Below are positions 9,054 through 20,183 of a stretch of DNA of 64,000 nt, piece after piece. Position 1 is the stretch's first letter; the number at the start of each line of letters is the position of its first letter. The notes under the pieces are model-generated. The model did not search any database and was not told where the DNA came from. It was given only the letters and a program-made list of their open reading frames with translations. The stretch spans positions 718,137-782,136 of the forward strand of contig NZ_BMWB01000001.1 of NCBI RefSeq assembly GCF_014651015.1. The letters run 5' to 3'. The position numbers and the translations under genes were made by a program. The stretch is from Streptomyces xantholiticus. GTDB lineage: Bacteria; Actinomycetota; Actinomycetes; Streptomycetales; Streptomycetaceae.

Positions 9054-10351
9054 GTGCACCCCGCAGGCGCAGGGCCGTGGCCCTGGTGACGGCCATGGGC
9101 TCCGTGCTGCTCACCGGCTGTGAGTTCAACGGCCTGTACGACGTGAACCTGCCTGGCGGCGCGGCCGCCGACGGCAACGCCTACCAGGTGACGGCCGACT
9201 TCAGGGACGTCCTGGACCTGGTCCCGCAGTCGGCGGTGAAGGTCAACAACGTGACCGTGGGCGCGGTCGAGAAGGTGGAACTGGTCGGCTGGCACGCCCG
9301 GGTCCGGCTGCGCATCGCCGACGATGTGAAGCTGCCCGGCAACGCGATCGCCGAGCTGCGGCAGACCAGCATGCTCGGGGAGAAGTACGTGGCCCTGTCC
9401 CCGCCGGTGGGCGTCGAACCCAGCGGGCGGCTCACCGACGGTGCGCGCATCCCGCTGTCGCGCACCGGGCGCAACCCGGAGATCGAGGAGGTGCTCTCCG
9501 CTCTCTCCGCGCTGCTGAACGGCGGCGGTGTGGCGCAACTCAAGACGATCACCGTGGAGCTGAACAAGGCGCTGGAGGGCCGGGAGAACCGGGTCAAGGA
9601 CCTGCTCGGCGAGCTGGACACGTTCATCGGCGGGCTCGACGAGCAGCGCAAGGAGATCGTCCGGGCGCTCGAGGGCATCGACCGGCTGGCGAAGCGTCTT
9701 GCTGCGGAGAAGAAGACGATCGCGCAGGCCGTGGACACCATGCCCGGCGCGCTGAAGGTACTGGCCGACCAGCGCCGCAATCTGACGGCGATGCTGACCT
9801 CCCTCTCGGAGCTCGGGAAGACGGGCACCAAGGTGATCGACACCTCCCGCGCGGACACGGTGGCCAACCTCAGGAGCCTGCAGCCGATCCTGCGGGAGCT
9901 GAACAAGGCCGGCAGCGATCTCCCCAACTCGCTGGAGATCCTGACGACCTATCCGTTCCCCCGGAACGCGACGGGCGCCATCAAGGGCGACTACGTCAAC
10001 CTCAAGATCACCGCGGACCTGGACCTCGCGAGCATCTACGGCAACCTCGCGGAGGAACCGAAGAAGCCCGGCACCCCGCAGAAGCCCGGGCTGCCGGAGG
10101 TTCCCGGCACGCCCGACCTGCCCGGGGTGCCCGGCCTGCCGGACGCACCTCTGCCGAGCGGGCCCCCCTCGGTTCCCGGCGCACCGACGCCGGGCGCTCC
10201 CACGTCCCCCGGTGGCGACGGACCGCTGTGTCCGCCGGTGTGCACCGGCAGCCACGCCTCCTACGAGGAGGCGTCCGGCGACGGACGCCGGCTGCCCGCG
10301 GGGATCGATCTGGCACTGGCCGAGCTGATGCTGAAGGGGATGCAGCCGTGA
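9050..10351 (+). CDS. MCE family lipoprotein 5 (MceE position)
   Basis: A 433-residue MCE protein with a lipoprotein signal: basic N-terminus, hydrophobic core and the lipobox LLTGC ending at about Cys23. The fifth MCE gene is also the lipoprotein in mycobacterial mce operons, supporting the MceE assignment. The MCE domain spans about 45-130. The tail from about 340 is a Pro/Gly-rich linker with repeated PG-L-P-x-VPG units followed by a Cys pair (LCPPVC). The start overlaps the previous stop. Confidence 0.9.
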   Translation: MSAPRRRRAVALVTAMGSVLLTGCEFNGLYDVNLPGGAAADGNAYQVTADFRDVLDLVPQSAVKVNNVTVGAVEKVELVGWHARVRLRIADDVKLPGNAIAELRQTSMLGEKYVALSPPVGVEPSGRLTDGARIPLSRTGRNPEIEEVLSALSALLNGGGVAQLKTITVELNKALEGRENRVKDLLGELDTFIGGLDEQRKEIVRALEGIDRLAKRLAAEKKTIAQAVDTMPGALKVLADQRRNLTAMLTSLSELGKTGTKVIDTSRADTVANLRSLQPILRELNKAGSDLPNSLEILTTYPFPRNATGAIKGDYVNLKITADLDLASIYGNLAEEPKKPGTPQKPGLPEVPGTPDLPGVPGLPDAPLPSGPPSVPGAPTPGAPTSPGGDGPLCPPVCTGSHASYEEASGDGRRLPAGIDLALAELMLKGMQP

Positions 10352-11622
10352 TCACACCTACGGTCAGGGCCCAGTTGATCGCCTTCGCCGCGGTCACCGC
10401 CGTCGGGTGCTCGTACGTCGGCGCCCAGTACACCGGCCTGGTGGACAGCCTGCTGGACCGCGGATACACCGTGCGGGCCGACTTCGCCGACTCCGGCGGC
10501 ATCTTCCAGGGCGCCGAGGTCACCTACCGGGGCGTTCCGGTGGGCCGGGTCGGTGAGCTGCGGCTCGCCGGCGCGGACGGTGTCTCGGTGGCGCTGGACA
10601 TCGAGGACGGGACCCGGATACCGGCGGACACGCTGGCCGTGGTGGCGAACCGTTCCGCGGTCGGCGAGCAGTACGTCGACCTCCAGCCCCGCCGCTCCGG
10701 CGGCCCGTATCTGCGCCAGGGCAGCGAGATCCCGCGCGCCGACACCAGGGTCCCGCTGCCCACGACGGCGCCCATCCTCAGCCTGGACCGGCTGGTGAAC
10801 TCGGTCGGCAAGGACGATCTGCGGGTCACGGTCGACGAACTCGGCAAGGCCTTCGCCGGCACCGGGCCGCATCTGAGCAAGCTGGTGGACTCCGGAAACC
10901 TGCTGGTCGAGTCGGCCTCCGAGAACCTTCCCGAGACGACCTCGCTCATCGAGGACTCGCGGGTGGTGCTGAAGACCCAGAGTGACAAGGGCTCGGCGAT
11001 CACATCGTTCTCCCGAGACCTGGCCGCGCTGACCGCGGAGCTGAAGGCGCGAGACGGCGATCTGAGGCGGCTGGTCGGCAACAGCGCCCCGGCGGCACAG
11101 GAGGTCGACTCGCTGCTGAAGTCCAACGAGACGCATCTGCCGGTGCTGCTCTCCAATCTGATCAGCGGCGGCCAGGTCACCGTGGCCCGCCTGCCCGGGG
11201 TGGAGCAGGCACTGGTGACGTTCCCGGTGATCGTCGCCGGCAGCTACACCGTGATCCCCGGCGACGGCACCACCCACTTCGGCATGGTCGTGAACGCCGA
11301 CGACCCGCCGCCGTGCCGCCAGGGATACGGCACCCAGCGGCGTGACCCGGCGGACACCTCTCAGCGGCCCGCCAACACCGGGGCACGCTGCACCGAGCCG
11401 CGTGGCAGCGGTACCTCGGTGCGCGGCGCCCAGAACGCGCCCGGCCCCTCCTCGGGGTCGGGCGGCGCACGGCAGGCGGCGCACGTCACCCCGTACGACC
11501 CGGAGACCGGCACCCTCGCCGGGCCGGGCGGCACGCTCGTCGAGATCGGCTCGACGGGCGGCGAACAGAGCACGTTCGGAAAGGACTCGTGGCAATGGCT
11601 GCTCGTGGGACCGATGGCATGA
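10348..11622 (+). CDS. MCE family protein 6 (MceF position)
   Basis: A 424-residue MCE subunit starting at a GTG that overlaps the previous stop (GTGA). The N-terminal hydrophobic segment covers about residues 9-25 and contains a Cys (VGCSYVGAQYTGL). The MCE domain is at about 35-115. After the helical region the last 80 residues are Gly/Ser/Pro-rich and polar, as in other Streptomyces MceF proteins. It is the last pore subunit; the following two genes encode accessory membrane proteins. Confidence 0.88.
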   Translation: MITPTVRAQLIAFAAVTAVGCSYVGAQYTGLVDSLLDRGYTVRADFADSGGIFQGAEVTYRGVPVGRVGELRLAGADGVSVALDIEDGTRIPADTLAVVANRSAVGEQYVDLQPRRSGGPYLRQGSEIPRADTRVPLPTTAPILSLDRLVNSVGKDDLRVTVDELGKAFAGTGPHLSKLVDSGNLLVESASENLPETTSLIEDSRVVLKTQSDKGSAITSFSRDLAALTAELKARDGDLRRLVGNSAPAAQEVDSLLKSNETHLPVLLSNLISGGQVTVARLPGVEQALVTFPVIVAGSYTVIPGDGTTHFGMVVNADDPPPCRQGYGTQRRDPADTSQRPANTGARCTEPRGSGTSVRGAQNAPGPSSGSGGARQAAHVTPYDPETGTLAGPGGTLVEIGSTGGEQSTFGKDSWQWLLVGPMA

Positions 11623-12311
11623 GCGCGGACGACGCACGCGAGGACGCGGCACGGGCGGACGACGCTCCTGCGGACGAGGCGCACGCGGTCGCCGCAGGTG
11701 CGGACGACGGACGTGAGGAGCAGGCGCGAACGGACGGCGCACCCGCAGAGAACGCGCGCGCCGACCGGACACGGCGGCCGGGACTGCCCGCGCCGCTGCG
11801 GCGGCTCGGCGGCAGGCTGGCCACCGCGGCGAGGCGCGGCAGGGCGCTGCCGGCGACGCTCGCCGTGGCCACCGTCGCGGTGACGGCCCTCAGCGGCTGG
11901 CTGTGCGTCGAGGTGTACGAGCAGCGCGCGCAGGCGCAGCGGCACCAGGACATCCTGGCCGCCGCCCGCCAGTCGGCGCTGAACTTCACCTCGCTGGACT
12001 ACCGGCACTACGACCGGGACAGCAAGAACGTGCTGAAAGGCGCGACCGGCGACTTCAAGGAGCAGTTCGCCTCGCAGACCGCCGAGTTGACGAAGCTGGT
12101 CGCGGCCAACAGGTCGGTCTCGGAGGGGCAGGTGCTCGAGGCGGGCATCGCGCGGGCCGACGAGCGCTCGGCGCGGGTGCTGGTGGTCGCCGACAGCAAG
12201 GTGACCAACACCGCCGCGCCCGAGGGGCAGTCCCGCACCTATCGGCTGCAGCTCGACCTTGTGCTCGAGCGGGGCCGCTGGCTGACGTCCAATGTCGAGT
12301 TCGTCGGCTGA
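11619..12311 (+). CDS. Mce-associated membrane protein (Mam-like), first
   Basis: A 230-residue protein: an acidic, Ala-rich cytoplasmic N-terminus (about 1-75), one transmembrane helix (about 80-100) and a small extracytoplasmic NTF2-like C-terminal domain beginning with RQSALNFTSLDYRHYDRD, a sequence characteristic of Mam proteins that flank mce genes. They are thought to stabilise the MCE complex. ATG 11619 overlaps the previous stop and replaces an in-frame upstream start. Confidence 0.85.
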   Translation: MSADDAREDAARADDAPADEAHAVAAGADDGREEQARTDGAPAENARADRTRRPGLPAPLRRLGGRLATAARRGRALPATLAVATVAVTALSGWLCVEVYEQRAQAQRHQDILAAARQSALNFTSLDYRHYDRDSKNVLKGATGDFKEQFASQTAELTKLVAANRSVSEGQVLEAGIARADERSARVLVVADSKVTNTAAPEGQSRTYRLQLDLVLERGRWLTSNVEFVG

Positions 12312-12363
12312 TCCGGCGGCCCGCCCGACCGCACCCGTACGAAAAGCAGTGAGGAGCAAGACC

Positions 12364-13134
12364 GTGGCGAAGGCGACGATCCGGGGCCGTGGCTCCACCT
12401 CTCCCGGCGGCCGTTCCATGACGGCGGCCGCACGCGCGGCGTCCAAGCGGTCGGAGCGTGTCCGGCCCGGCCCCGACGGCCCGGTCGTTCTCGATGCGCC
12501 CCGCGCCCCCGTGAGGGAGCGCCTCGAGGCCCCCGACGACGCGTCGCAGGCGCGCCGGGACGAGAATCAGCATGTCGGTCCCGTCGTGGTGGCCGAGGAG
12601 ACCACGGCGGCCTCTTCGGAACGCCGTCGGAGGCGGCGCGGGCGGCTCTGCGCGCTGCTCGCCGTCCTGACGGTGCTGGCGCTTGCCGCGGCCGGCGTGC
12701 TGGCGTGGGAGTACGCCGAGGGGCGGCGTACCGACGCGGCGCGCGGTCAGGCTCAGGCGGCGGCGCGGAAGGCGGCGCCGGTGGTGCTGTCGTACGACTA
12801 CCGCCGGCTGGACGAGGACTTCGCCGCGGCGCGTGGGCATCTGACGGGTGCCTTCAAGGAGGAGTACGGCCGGACCACCGACAAGGTGGTGGCGCCGACG
12901 GCGAAGAAGTACCACGGCGTCGTCAAGGCGAGTGTGGTGAGCCCGCCGGGCGGCGGTGAGCCCGCGACGTCGGTGGTGTCCGTGTCGCCGGACCGTGCCG
13001 TGGTGCTGCTCTTCGTCAACCAGGTCACCACCAGTACCCAGGTCACCGGCTCACGGGTCGACCTGAACCGGGTCCGGATGACGATGACCCGTACGTCCGG
13101 CGGCTGGAAGGTGAGTGCCGTCGACGCGCTCTGA
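12364..13134 (+). CDS. Mce-associated membrane protein (Mam-like), second
   Basis: A 256-residue paralogue of the preceding gene. The GTG at 12364 is favoured by GAGGAG seven bases upstream (12351-12356). The N-terminal 100 residues are basic and disordered-looking, a transmembrane helix lies at about 102-122, and the extracytoplasmic domain starts with APVVLSYDYRRLDEDFAAARG, the same motif as its neighbour. It is the last gene before the operon terminator. Confidence 0.85.
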   Translation: MAKATIRGRGSTSPGGRSMTAAARAASKRSERVRPGPDGPVVLDAPRAPVRERLEAPDDASQARRDENQHVGPVVVAEETTAASSERRRRRRGRLCALLAVLTVLALAAAGVLAWEYAEGRRTDAARGQAQAAARKAAPVVLSYDYRRLDEDFAAARGHLTGAFKEEYGRTTDKVVAPTAKKYHGVVKASVVSPPGGGEPATSVVSVSPDRAVVLLFVNQVTTSTQVTGSRVDLNRVRMTMTRTSGGWKVSAVDAL

Positions 13135-13176
13135 GAGACCACCCCGACGCGGAGGGACGCCCCCGACCCTCCGCAT

Positions 13177-13244
13177 GCCTCCCGAGCTGGGACGGAAGAA
13201 GGCCTGACCCGCCTTCCGACGCCCCGCTCGGGAGGCTCTTTTTT
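13177..13244 (+). terminator. Rho-independent terminator of the mce operon
   Basis: An 11-bp perfect stem (GCCTCCCGAGC at 13177-13187 with GCTCGGGAGGC at 13226-13236) encloses a loop that can fold further, and is followed directly by TCTTTTTT. It starts about 40 bp after the last mce-operon stop codon. This is the clearest intrinsic terminator in the window. Confidence 0.9.
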
Positions 13245-13254
13245 GTGGGCGCTC

Positions 13255-13319
13255 TTGACAGCCACCACCACACCCGGAGATTATTCCGTCAGACAGAAAG
13301 AGACTTCCGCAATACGGAA
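13255..13319 (+). promoter_or_regulatory. hyi promoter with two tandem palindromic operators
   Basis: A consensus -35 (TTGACA, 13255-13260) is followed after 18 bp by GATTAT (13279-13284). Two 15-bp sites of the form TTCCG-N5-(C/A)GGAA or degenerate versions follow: 13284-13298 (TTCCGTCAGACAGAA, imperfect) and 13305-13319 (TTCCGCAATACGGAA, perfect). Their starts are 21 bp apart, two helical turns. The first overlaps the expected transcription start, so repression is likely. The same arrangement occurs before gcl. An IclR-family regulator of the AllR/GclR kind is the natural candidate; none is encoded in this window. Confidence 0.75.
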
Positions 13320-13334
13320 GGGGCGCAAACCCCC

Positions 13335-14174
13335 ATGGGATACAGCGACCACCGCTTCGACGTGAACCTCTCGATCCTCTTCGCGGAACTCCCGCTGCTG
13401 GAGCGCCCCGCGGCCGCCGCCGCGGCCGGCTTCACGGCGGTCGAGCTGTGGTGGCCGTGGATCGAGACCCCCGCCCCTGCGCAGGAGGAGCTCGACGCGC
13501 TGGGGAAGGCGCTCGACGAAGCCGGCACCCAGCTGGTGGGCCTGAACTTCTACGCCGGGCAGTTGCCCGGCCCCGACCGCGGCGCACTCTCCGTGCCGGG
13601 TGACGAGTCCGACCGCTTCCGCGCCAACATCGAGGTCGCGGCCGACTTCGCCGCCTCGGTCGGCTGCAAGGCGCTCAACGCCCTCTACGGCAACCGCGTC
13701 GAGGGCGCCGACCCGCAGGTCCAGGACACCCTCGCCCTGGAGAACCTGGTCCTCGCGGCCCGCGCCGCCGACCACGTCGGTGCGATCCTGCTGGTCGAGA
13801 CCCTCAACAAGCCGGAGTCGCCGCTGTATCCGCTGGTCAGTGCCCCGGCCGCGATCGAGGTAATCGACAGGGTCAACGCCGCGACCGGCCTCGGCAACGC
13901 CAAGTTCCTGCTGGACATCTACCACCTGTCCATGAACGGCGAGGACGTCTCCCAGGTCATCGAGGCGTACGCCGACAAGACCGGCCACGTGCAGATCGCC
14001 GACAACCCCGGCCGCGGCGCGCCCGGCACCGGCTCACTGCCGCTCGAGCAGCTCCTCGACGAGCTGAGGACGGCCGGCTACCAGGGCTGGGTCGGCCTGG
14101 AGTACAAGGCCGGCGACCGCCCGAGCACCGAGTCCTTCGACTGGCTGCCGACCGCCGACCGCGCGGCGCGCTGA
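13335..14174 (+). CDS. hyi: Hydroxypyruvate isomerase
   Basis: A 279-residue TIM-barrel protein of the AP-endonuclease-2/xylose-isomerase-like superfamily, interconverting hydroxypyruvate and tartronate semialdehyde in the cytoplasm. Likely metal and substrate ligands are visible at Glu155 (ILLVETLNKP), Asp194 (FLLDIYH), His218 (GHVQIADNPGR) and Glu256 (GLEYK). The IADNPGRGAPGTG segment is diagnostic for Hyi. ATG 13335 starts right where similarity begins. It is followed by glxR 87 bp later and controlled by the operator pair upstream. Confidence 0.93.
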   Translation: MGYSDHRFDVNLSILFAELPLLERPAAAAAAGFTAVELWWPWIETPAPAQEELDALGKALDEAGTQLVGLNFYAGQLPGPDRGALSVPGDESDRFRANIEVAADFAASVGCKALNALYGNRVEGADPQVQDTLALENLVLAARAADHVGAILLVETLNKPESPLYPLVSAPAAIEVIDRVNAATGLGNAKFLLDIYHLSMNGEDVSQVIEAYADKTGHVQIADNPGRGAPGTGSLPLEQLLDELRTAGYQGWVGLEYKAGDRPSTESFDWLPTADRAAR

Positions 14175-14261
14175 CGCGCCCGGCGCGCCGACCGCCGGCC
14201 GCGCCCCTGTCCCGGTGCAGCGCCGGCCTCACCACGCACACCCCGCAGAGAGGTACCCCCG

Positions 14262-15155
14262 ATGAGCACCCCCCTCCCCAAGATCGCTTGGATCGGCCTC
14301 GGCATCATGGGCTCCCCCATGTCCGAGAACCTGCTGAAGGCCGGCTTTTCCGTCACCGGCTACACCCTCGAGCAGGACAAGCTGGACCGCCTCGCCGCGG
14401 CCGGCGGCACCGCAGCCGGCTCGATCGCCGAGGCCGTCGAGGACGCCGACGTGATCGTCACCATGGTCCCCGCGTCCCCGCAGGTCGAGGCCATCGCCTA
14501 CGGCCCCGACGGCATCCTGGAGAACGCCCGGCAGGGCGCGCTGCTGATCGACATGTCGTCGATCACGCCGCAGACCTCCGTCGACCTGGCGAAGAACGCC
14601 GCCGCCAAGGGCATCCGCGTCCTCGACGCCCCCGTCTCCGGCGGCGAGGCCGGCGCCATCGAGGCCGTGCTGTCCATCATGGTCGGCGGCGACCAGGCCG
14701 ACTTCGACAGCGCCAAGCCGATCCTCGAGGCCCTCGGCAAGACCATCGTGCTGTGCGGCCCACACGGCTCCGGACAGACGGTGAAGGCCGCCAACCAGCT
14801 GATCGTCGCCGTCAACATCCAGGCGTGCGCGGAGGCCGTGGTCTTCCTGGAGAAGTCCGGCGTCAACCTCCGGGCGGCGCTCGACGTCCTGGGCGGCGGT
14901 CTGGCCGGCTCGACGGTGCTGACCCGCAAGAAGGACAACTTCCTGAACCGGGACTTCAAGCCCGGCTTCCGGATCGACCTGCATCACAAGGACATGGGCA
15001 TCGTCACCGACGCCGCTCGCAACGTGGGCGCCGCGCTGCCCGTCGGCGCGGTCGTCGCCCAACTGGTCGCCTCCCTGCGCGCCCAGGGCGACGGCGGCCT
15101 GGACCACTCGGCCCTGCTGCGCTCCGTCGAGCGCCTCTCGGGCTCCGAGGTCTGA
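14262..15155 (+). CDS. glxR: 2-hydroxy-3-oxopropionate (tartronate semialdehyde) reductase
   Basis: A 297-residue beta-hydroxyacid dehydrogenase that reduces tartronate semialdehyde to D-glycerate with NAD(P)H. The Rossmann motif GLGIMG is at 12-17, the substrate-binding DAPVSGG at 122-128, and the catalytic lysine at about 175 in GQTVKAANQ. GAGAGG lies about 9 bases before the ATG. It probably shares a transcript with hyi. With Gcl it forms the glycerate pathway from glyoxylate. Confidence 0.92.
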   Translation: MSTPLPKIAWIGLGIMGSPMSENLLKAGFSVTGYTLEQDKLDRLAAAGGTAAGSIAEAVEDADVIVTMVPASPQVEAIAYGPDGILENARQGALLIDMSSITPQTSVDLAKNAAAKGIRVLDAPVSGGEAGAIEAVLSIMVGGDQADFDSAKPILEALGKTIVLCGPHGSGQTVKAANQLIVAVNIQACAEAVVFLEKSGVNLRAALDVLGGGLAGSTVLTRKKDNFLNRDFKPGFRIDLHHKDMGIVTDAARNVGAALPVGAVVAQLVASLRAQGDGGLDHSALLRSVERLSGSEV

Positions 15156-15224
15156 CAGTCCGCTCCCTGACCGACCGGGCACGGCCCCCGTCCCGGCCGG
15201 CCTCTTCAGGTCGCGTCCCTGGGC

Positions 15225-15256
15225 CTGAGCCGCTCACTCGGCCGTGACCGGCTCAG
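15225..15256 (+). terminator. Possible weak terminator after glxR
   Basis: An 8-bp stem (CTGAGCCG at 15225-15232, CGGCTCAG at 15249-15256) with a 16-base loop lies 70 bp after the glxR stop. There is no T-run. The remaining 200 bp up to the catalase promoter show nothing else recognisable. Confidence 0.35.
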
Positions 15257-15458
15257 CCGACCTGCCCACTGCGTGATCAGCCACCCACCGGGCCCCAGCC
15301 AACGAAGCCCGCCCCTGTCCAGGCTGACCACGGCGCCGGGCTGCGGGAGACCCCTGCCCGGGCGAGTCACGCCCCGCAAGCTTCCGGCCGGTGTCCGGCG
15401 CTGACACCTGTCCTGTCGCGCCCAGGCGCCGGCACCGGCCGGAACCTCCCCCTCAAAT

Positions 15459-15499
15459 TCAACAAACTGTTGACGTTTCGTTCGGCTCGTATCTACGCT
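15459..15499 (+). promoter_or_regulatory. Catalase promoter with an overlapping inverted repeat
   Basis: TTGACG (15470-15475), an 18-bp spacer and TACGCT (15494-15499) form a good vegetative promoter. A perfect inverted repeat, TCAACA-AAC-TGTTGA at 15459-15473, overlaps the -35 box, a position suited to a repressor or activator. It differs from the hyi/gcl operator, so the catalase is probably controlled separately. Confidence 0.6.
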
Positions 15500-15542
15500 C
15501 CTCGAACCGTCACCCAGTGCAGCTCCCGTACGGAAGGTCACG

Positions 15543-17000
15543 ATGTCGAAGCGCGTGCTTACGACCGAGTCCGGCGCCCCCGTCGCCGACAACCAGAACT
15601 CCGCCACCGCCGGCGTCGGTGGCCCCATCCTCCTGCAGGACCAGCACCTGCTGGAGAAGCTCGCGCGCTTCAACCGAGAGCGCATCCCGGAGCGCGTGGT
15701 GCACGCCCGCGGCTCCGGCGCGTACGGGTACTTCGATGTGACCGACGACGTCACCGGCTTCACGAAGGCCGCCTTCCTCTCCGAGGTCGGCAGGCGCACC
15801 GAGACCTTCGTCCGCTTCTCCACCGTCGCCGACTCGCTCGGCGGTGCGGACGCGGTGCGCGACCCGCGCGGCTTCGCGCTGAAGTTCTACACCGAGGAGG
15901 GCAACTACGACCTCGTCGGCAACAACACCCCGGTGTTCTTCATCAAGGACCCCATCAAGTTCCCCGACTTCATCCACTCCCAGAAGCGGGACCCTTTCAC
16001 GGGCCGTCAGGAGCCGGACAACGTCTGGGACTTCTGGGCGCACTCCCCCGAGGCGACGCACCAGATCACCTGGCTGATGGGCGACCGTGGCATCCCCGCC
16101 TCGTACCGCCACATGAACGGTTACGGCTCGCACACCTACCAGTGGACCAACGAGGCGGGCGAGGCCTTCTTCGTGAAGTACCACTTCAGGACCAACCAGG
16201 GCGTGCGTTCGCTCTCCTCCGAGCAGGCCGCGGAACTCGTCGGCAAGGACGCCAACTCCCACCAGACGGACCTCCTTCAGGCCATCGAGCGCGGGGTGAA
16301 CCCGTCCTGGACCCTGTACGTGCAGGTCATGCCGGCGGCGGAGGCGGCCGACTACCGCTTCAACCCGTTCGACCTGACCAAGGTGTGGCCGCACGCCGAC
16401 TACCCGCTGCAGCGGGTGGGCCGCCTGGTGCTCGACCGCAACCCCGACAACGTCTTCGCCGAGGTCGAGCAGGCCGCGTTCTCCCCGAACAACTTCGTTC
16501 CCGGCATCGGTCCTTCGCCGGACAAGATGCTCCAGGGCCGGCTGTTCGCGTACGCCGACGCCCACCGCTACCGCCTCGGCGTGAACCACACGCAGCTGCC
16601 GGTGAACGCGCCGAAGGCCACGTCCGCGGACAACTACGGCCGCGACGGCCTGATGGCCACCCGCCACGGCTCGCGCCACGACAAGAACTACGAGCCCAAC
16701 TCCTACGCGGGCCCCGCCCAGACGGACGCCGCGCTGTCGGCACCGCTGGCCGTCCACGGCTGGACCGGCACCCACGCCGCCCCCGCGCACGTCAAGGACG
16801 ACGACTTCTTCCAGGCCGGCGAGCTCTACCGGCTCATGTCGCAAGAGGAGAAGGCGCGTCTTGTCGCCAACATCGCCGGCGGTCTGTCACAGGTCACCCG
16901 CGACGACGTGATCGAGAAGAACCTGGCCCACTTCCGCGCCGCCGACGCCGACTACGGCAAGCGCGTGGAGGAGGCGGTCCGCGCGCTGCGCGAGGACTGA
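15543..17000 (+). CDS. Monofunctional heme catalase, small-subunit clade
   Basis: A 485-residue catalase converting hydrogen peroxide to water and oxygen. The distal His is His54 ([12 protein letters not shown]), the distal Asn is about Asn127 ([12 protein letters not shown]), and the heme-ligand Tyr is about Tyr337 in [14 protein letters not shown]. Length and the absence of the C-terminal flavodoxin-like domain place it in the small-subunit class. CGGAAGG precedes the ATG. It lies between glxR and gcl; a catalase at this location is also known from other Streptomyces, plausibly to handle peroxide from glycolate, urate or other oxidases. Confidence 0.95.
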   Translation: MSKRVLTTESGAPVADNQNSATAGVGGPILLQDQHLLEKLARFNRERIPERVVHARGSGAYGYFDVTDDVTGFTKAAFLSEVGRRTETFVRFSTVADSLGGADAVRDPRGFALKFYTEEGNYDLVGNNTPVFFIKDPIKFPDFIHSQKRDPFTGRQEPDNVWDFWAHSPEATHQITWLMGDRGIPASYRHMNGYGSHTYQWTNEAGEAFFVKYHFRTNQGVRSLSSEQAAELVGKDANSHQTDLLQAIERGVNPSWTLYVQVMPAAEAADYRFNPFDLTKVWPHADYPLQRVGRLVLDRNPDNVFAEVEQAAFSPNNFVPGIGPSPDKMLQGRLFAYADAHRYRLGVNHTQLPVNAPKATSADNYGRDGLMATRHGSRHDKNYEPNSYAGPAQTDAALSAPLAVHGWTGTHAAPAHVKDDDFFQAGELYRLMSQEEKARLVANIAGGLSQVTRDDVIEKNLAHFRAADADYGKRVEEAVRALRED

Positions 17001-17011
17001 CCGCAGGACCG

Positions 17012-17045
17012 CGCCCGGGGAGTGACGGGAGGTCACCCCCGGGCG
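17012..17045 (+). terminator. Catalase terminator hairpin
   Basis: A 9-bp GC stem (CGCCCGGGG at 17012-17020 with CCCCGGGCG at 17037-17045) stacks on an inner 5-bp stem (GTGAC/GTCAC), starting 11 bp after the catalase stop. There is no T-run, which is common for Streptomyces terminators. Confidence 0.7.
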
Positions 17046-17480
17046 TGAGCCCGCGACGCGGACCCGGATGAGGGGTGGTCCGCGGGGCGGGCTGAAGCGA
17101 GGACCGCGGTGGTCGTGCGACGCCAGTGCGGTGGTGAAGGCTTCCCGGACGTGTTCTGACCTGAAGGACACGCTCCGCCGGGCCGATCGCCCCACCGCGG
17201 TCCCAGCTCCTCCCCCACCTCCGACCAGGACCCCGCCCGGCCCGAACGCCGCTCTCGGAGCCTCGCGGTTGGGGCGGCTGCGCCGGACTCCGTCCGACCC
17301 CACCAGGACCCGCCCGGCGGTGCGAACGACCTGTCGCGCCGGCCTCGCACCGTCGGGCGGCATCAACTGCACAGACCGAGCGCCTGATCCGGTACGGTCC
17401 CGGACCACGCGCTCAAGGACCAGGGTCCGGCCTTCGCACAGAGGCCGGGCCCTGTTCCGCATGTAGGCACGCCCCGGCGC
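17046..17480. other. Convergent intergenic region, second hairpin
   Basis: About 430 bp between the convergent catalase and OmdA-like genes. No credible gene was found. A 12-bp stem with one G-U pair (17422-17433 with 17442-17453, 8-base loop) probably ends transcription from the minus-strand gene. A short duplicated sequence, ACCAGGACCC(C)GCCCGG, occurs near 17222 and 17302. Confidence 0.45.
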
Positions 17481-18059
17481 TCAGCTCGCCTTCTCGCCGG
17501 CCGCGAGCGCTGCGACCGTCCGCTCCAGGCGGGCCCTGCGAGTCCGGTCCGTCCTGGCCTTCAGGAGACCGAGGACCACCTGATACCTGTCCGACCTGCC
17601 GAGGCTCTCGAAGGTCTCGCGGGCCCGCGGGTTCTCCCGCAGCGCTGCGGCCAGGTCGGACGGCACCTCGGCCTCGCGCTGCGAGGCGTACGCGGCCTCC
17701 CAGCGGCCGTCCGCCTCGGCAGCGGCGACCTCCGCGAGCCCCGGCTCCCGCATACGGCCGGCGGCCGTCAGCTCGCCGACCCGCTTGACGTTCACCTGCG
17801 ACCAGGTGCTCCGCGGCCGTCGCGGGGTGATCTTCTGCAGATACCGGACCTCGTCGCGCGAGCGCCGCAGCCCGGTGATCCAGCCGAAGCAGAGCGCCGC
17901 GTCGTTGACGTCGCCCGCGCTCGGGGAGGGCACCTGGGACCCCTTCTTGGCGAGCGCGACCCAGAGGCCGGGCGCCGTCCCGTGGTTCTCCTCCAGCCAC
18001 GCCTCCAGCTCCCGCAGCCCGGCGAAGGATATGAGCGGCAGTCCGTCCATCATGTCCAT
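17481..18059 (-). CDS. YdeI/OmdA-associated family protein
   Basis: A 192-residue cytoplasmic protein. The N-terminal half, with FAGLRELEAWLEENHGTAPGLWVALAKKGS and ALCFGWITGLRRSRDEVRYLQKITPRRPRSTWSQVNVKRV, matches the YdeI/OmdA family, which has been linked to bacteriocin protection but has no known biochemical activity. The C-terminal 60 residues contain the OmdA-type ending (DLAAALRENPRARETFESL). Three nearby Met codons at the start leave the exact N-terminus open. It stands alone, convergent with the catalase. Confidence 0.8.
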   Translation of the reverse strand: MDMMDGLPLISFAGLRELEAWLEENHGTAPGLWVALAKKGSQVPSPSAGDVNDAALCFGWITGLRRSRDEVRYLQKITPRRPRSTWSQVNVKRVGELTAAGRMREPGLAEVAAAEADGRWEAAYASQREAEVPSDLAAALRENPRARETFESLGRSDRYQVVLGLLKARTDRTRRARLERTVAALAAGEKAS

Positions 18060-18087
18060 CCGGCCACGCTAGCGCCCGGGTACGACA

Positions 18088-18115
18088 AGGGCCCGGTCCG
18101 TGCGGACCGGGCCCT
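18088..18115 (-). terminator. gcl terminator hairpin
   Basis: A nearly 13-bp perfect stem (AGGGCCCGGTCCG at 18088-18100 with CGGACCGGGCCCT at 18103-18115) with a minimal loop lies 27 bp beyond the gcl stop on the minus strand. It also precedes the OmdA-like gene and would insulate it from gcl. Confidence 0.75.
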
Positions 18116-18142
18116 GCGGGTACTGCAGATGCTGCGGCGAGG

Positions 18143-19930
<1,788 letters not shown>

Positions 19931-20008
19931 GGGGTGCTCCTGCTTCGGCCTGTCGGATCTGGTCGGAACGGTCGGAACGGGCTCTGTCGCGCCACCTGAG
20001 AGCATCTA

Positions 20009-20076
20009 TTCCGTATTATGGAATTTAAGTTTTGCTATACGGAAGCAAATGTAGGGCGCACTCCACGTCGCGTCAA
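20009..20076 (-). promoter_or_regulatory. gcl promoter with two tandem palindromic operators
   Basis: Read on the minus strand, TTGACG (20076-20071), a 17-bp spacer and TACATT (20053-20048) form the promoter. Two 15-bp sites follow: 20030-20044 (half site TACGGAA, weaker partner) and 20009-20023 (TTCCGTATTATGGAA, near perfect). Their spacing is 21 bp, as before hyi, and the nearer site covers the expected transcription start. The shared motif and geometry indicate one repressor for the hyi-glxR and gcl units. Confidence 0.75.
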
Positions 20077-20183
20077 GGGACGGCCGGTGCGGCGGCACCT
20101 GGGCGGAAAGGGCGAAGTACCTCGCCAACTCCGCACCGGTGATGGACCATGGGGGCAGCCGAGGCGGGGAAGAGGGGGCCGCG

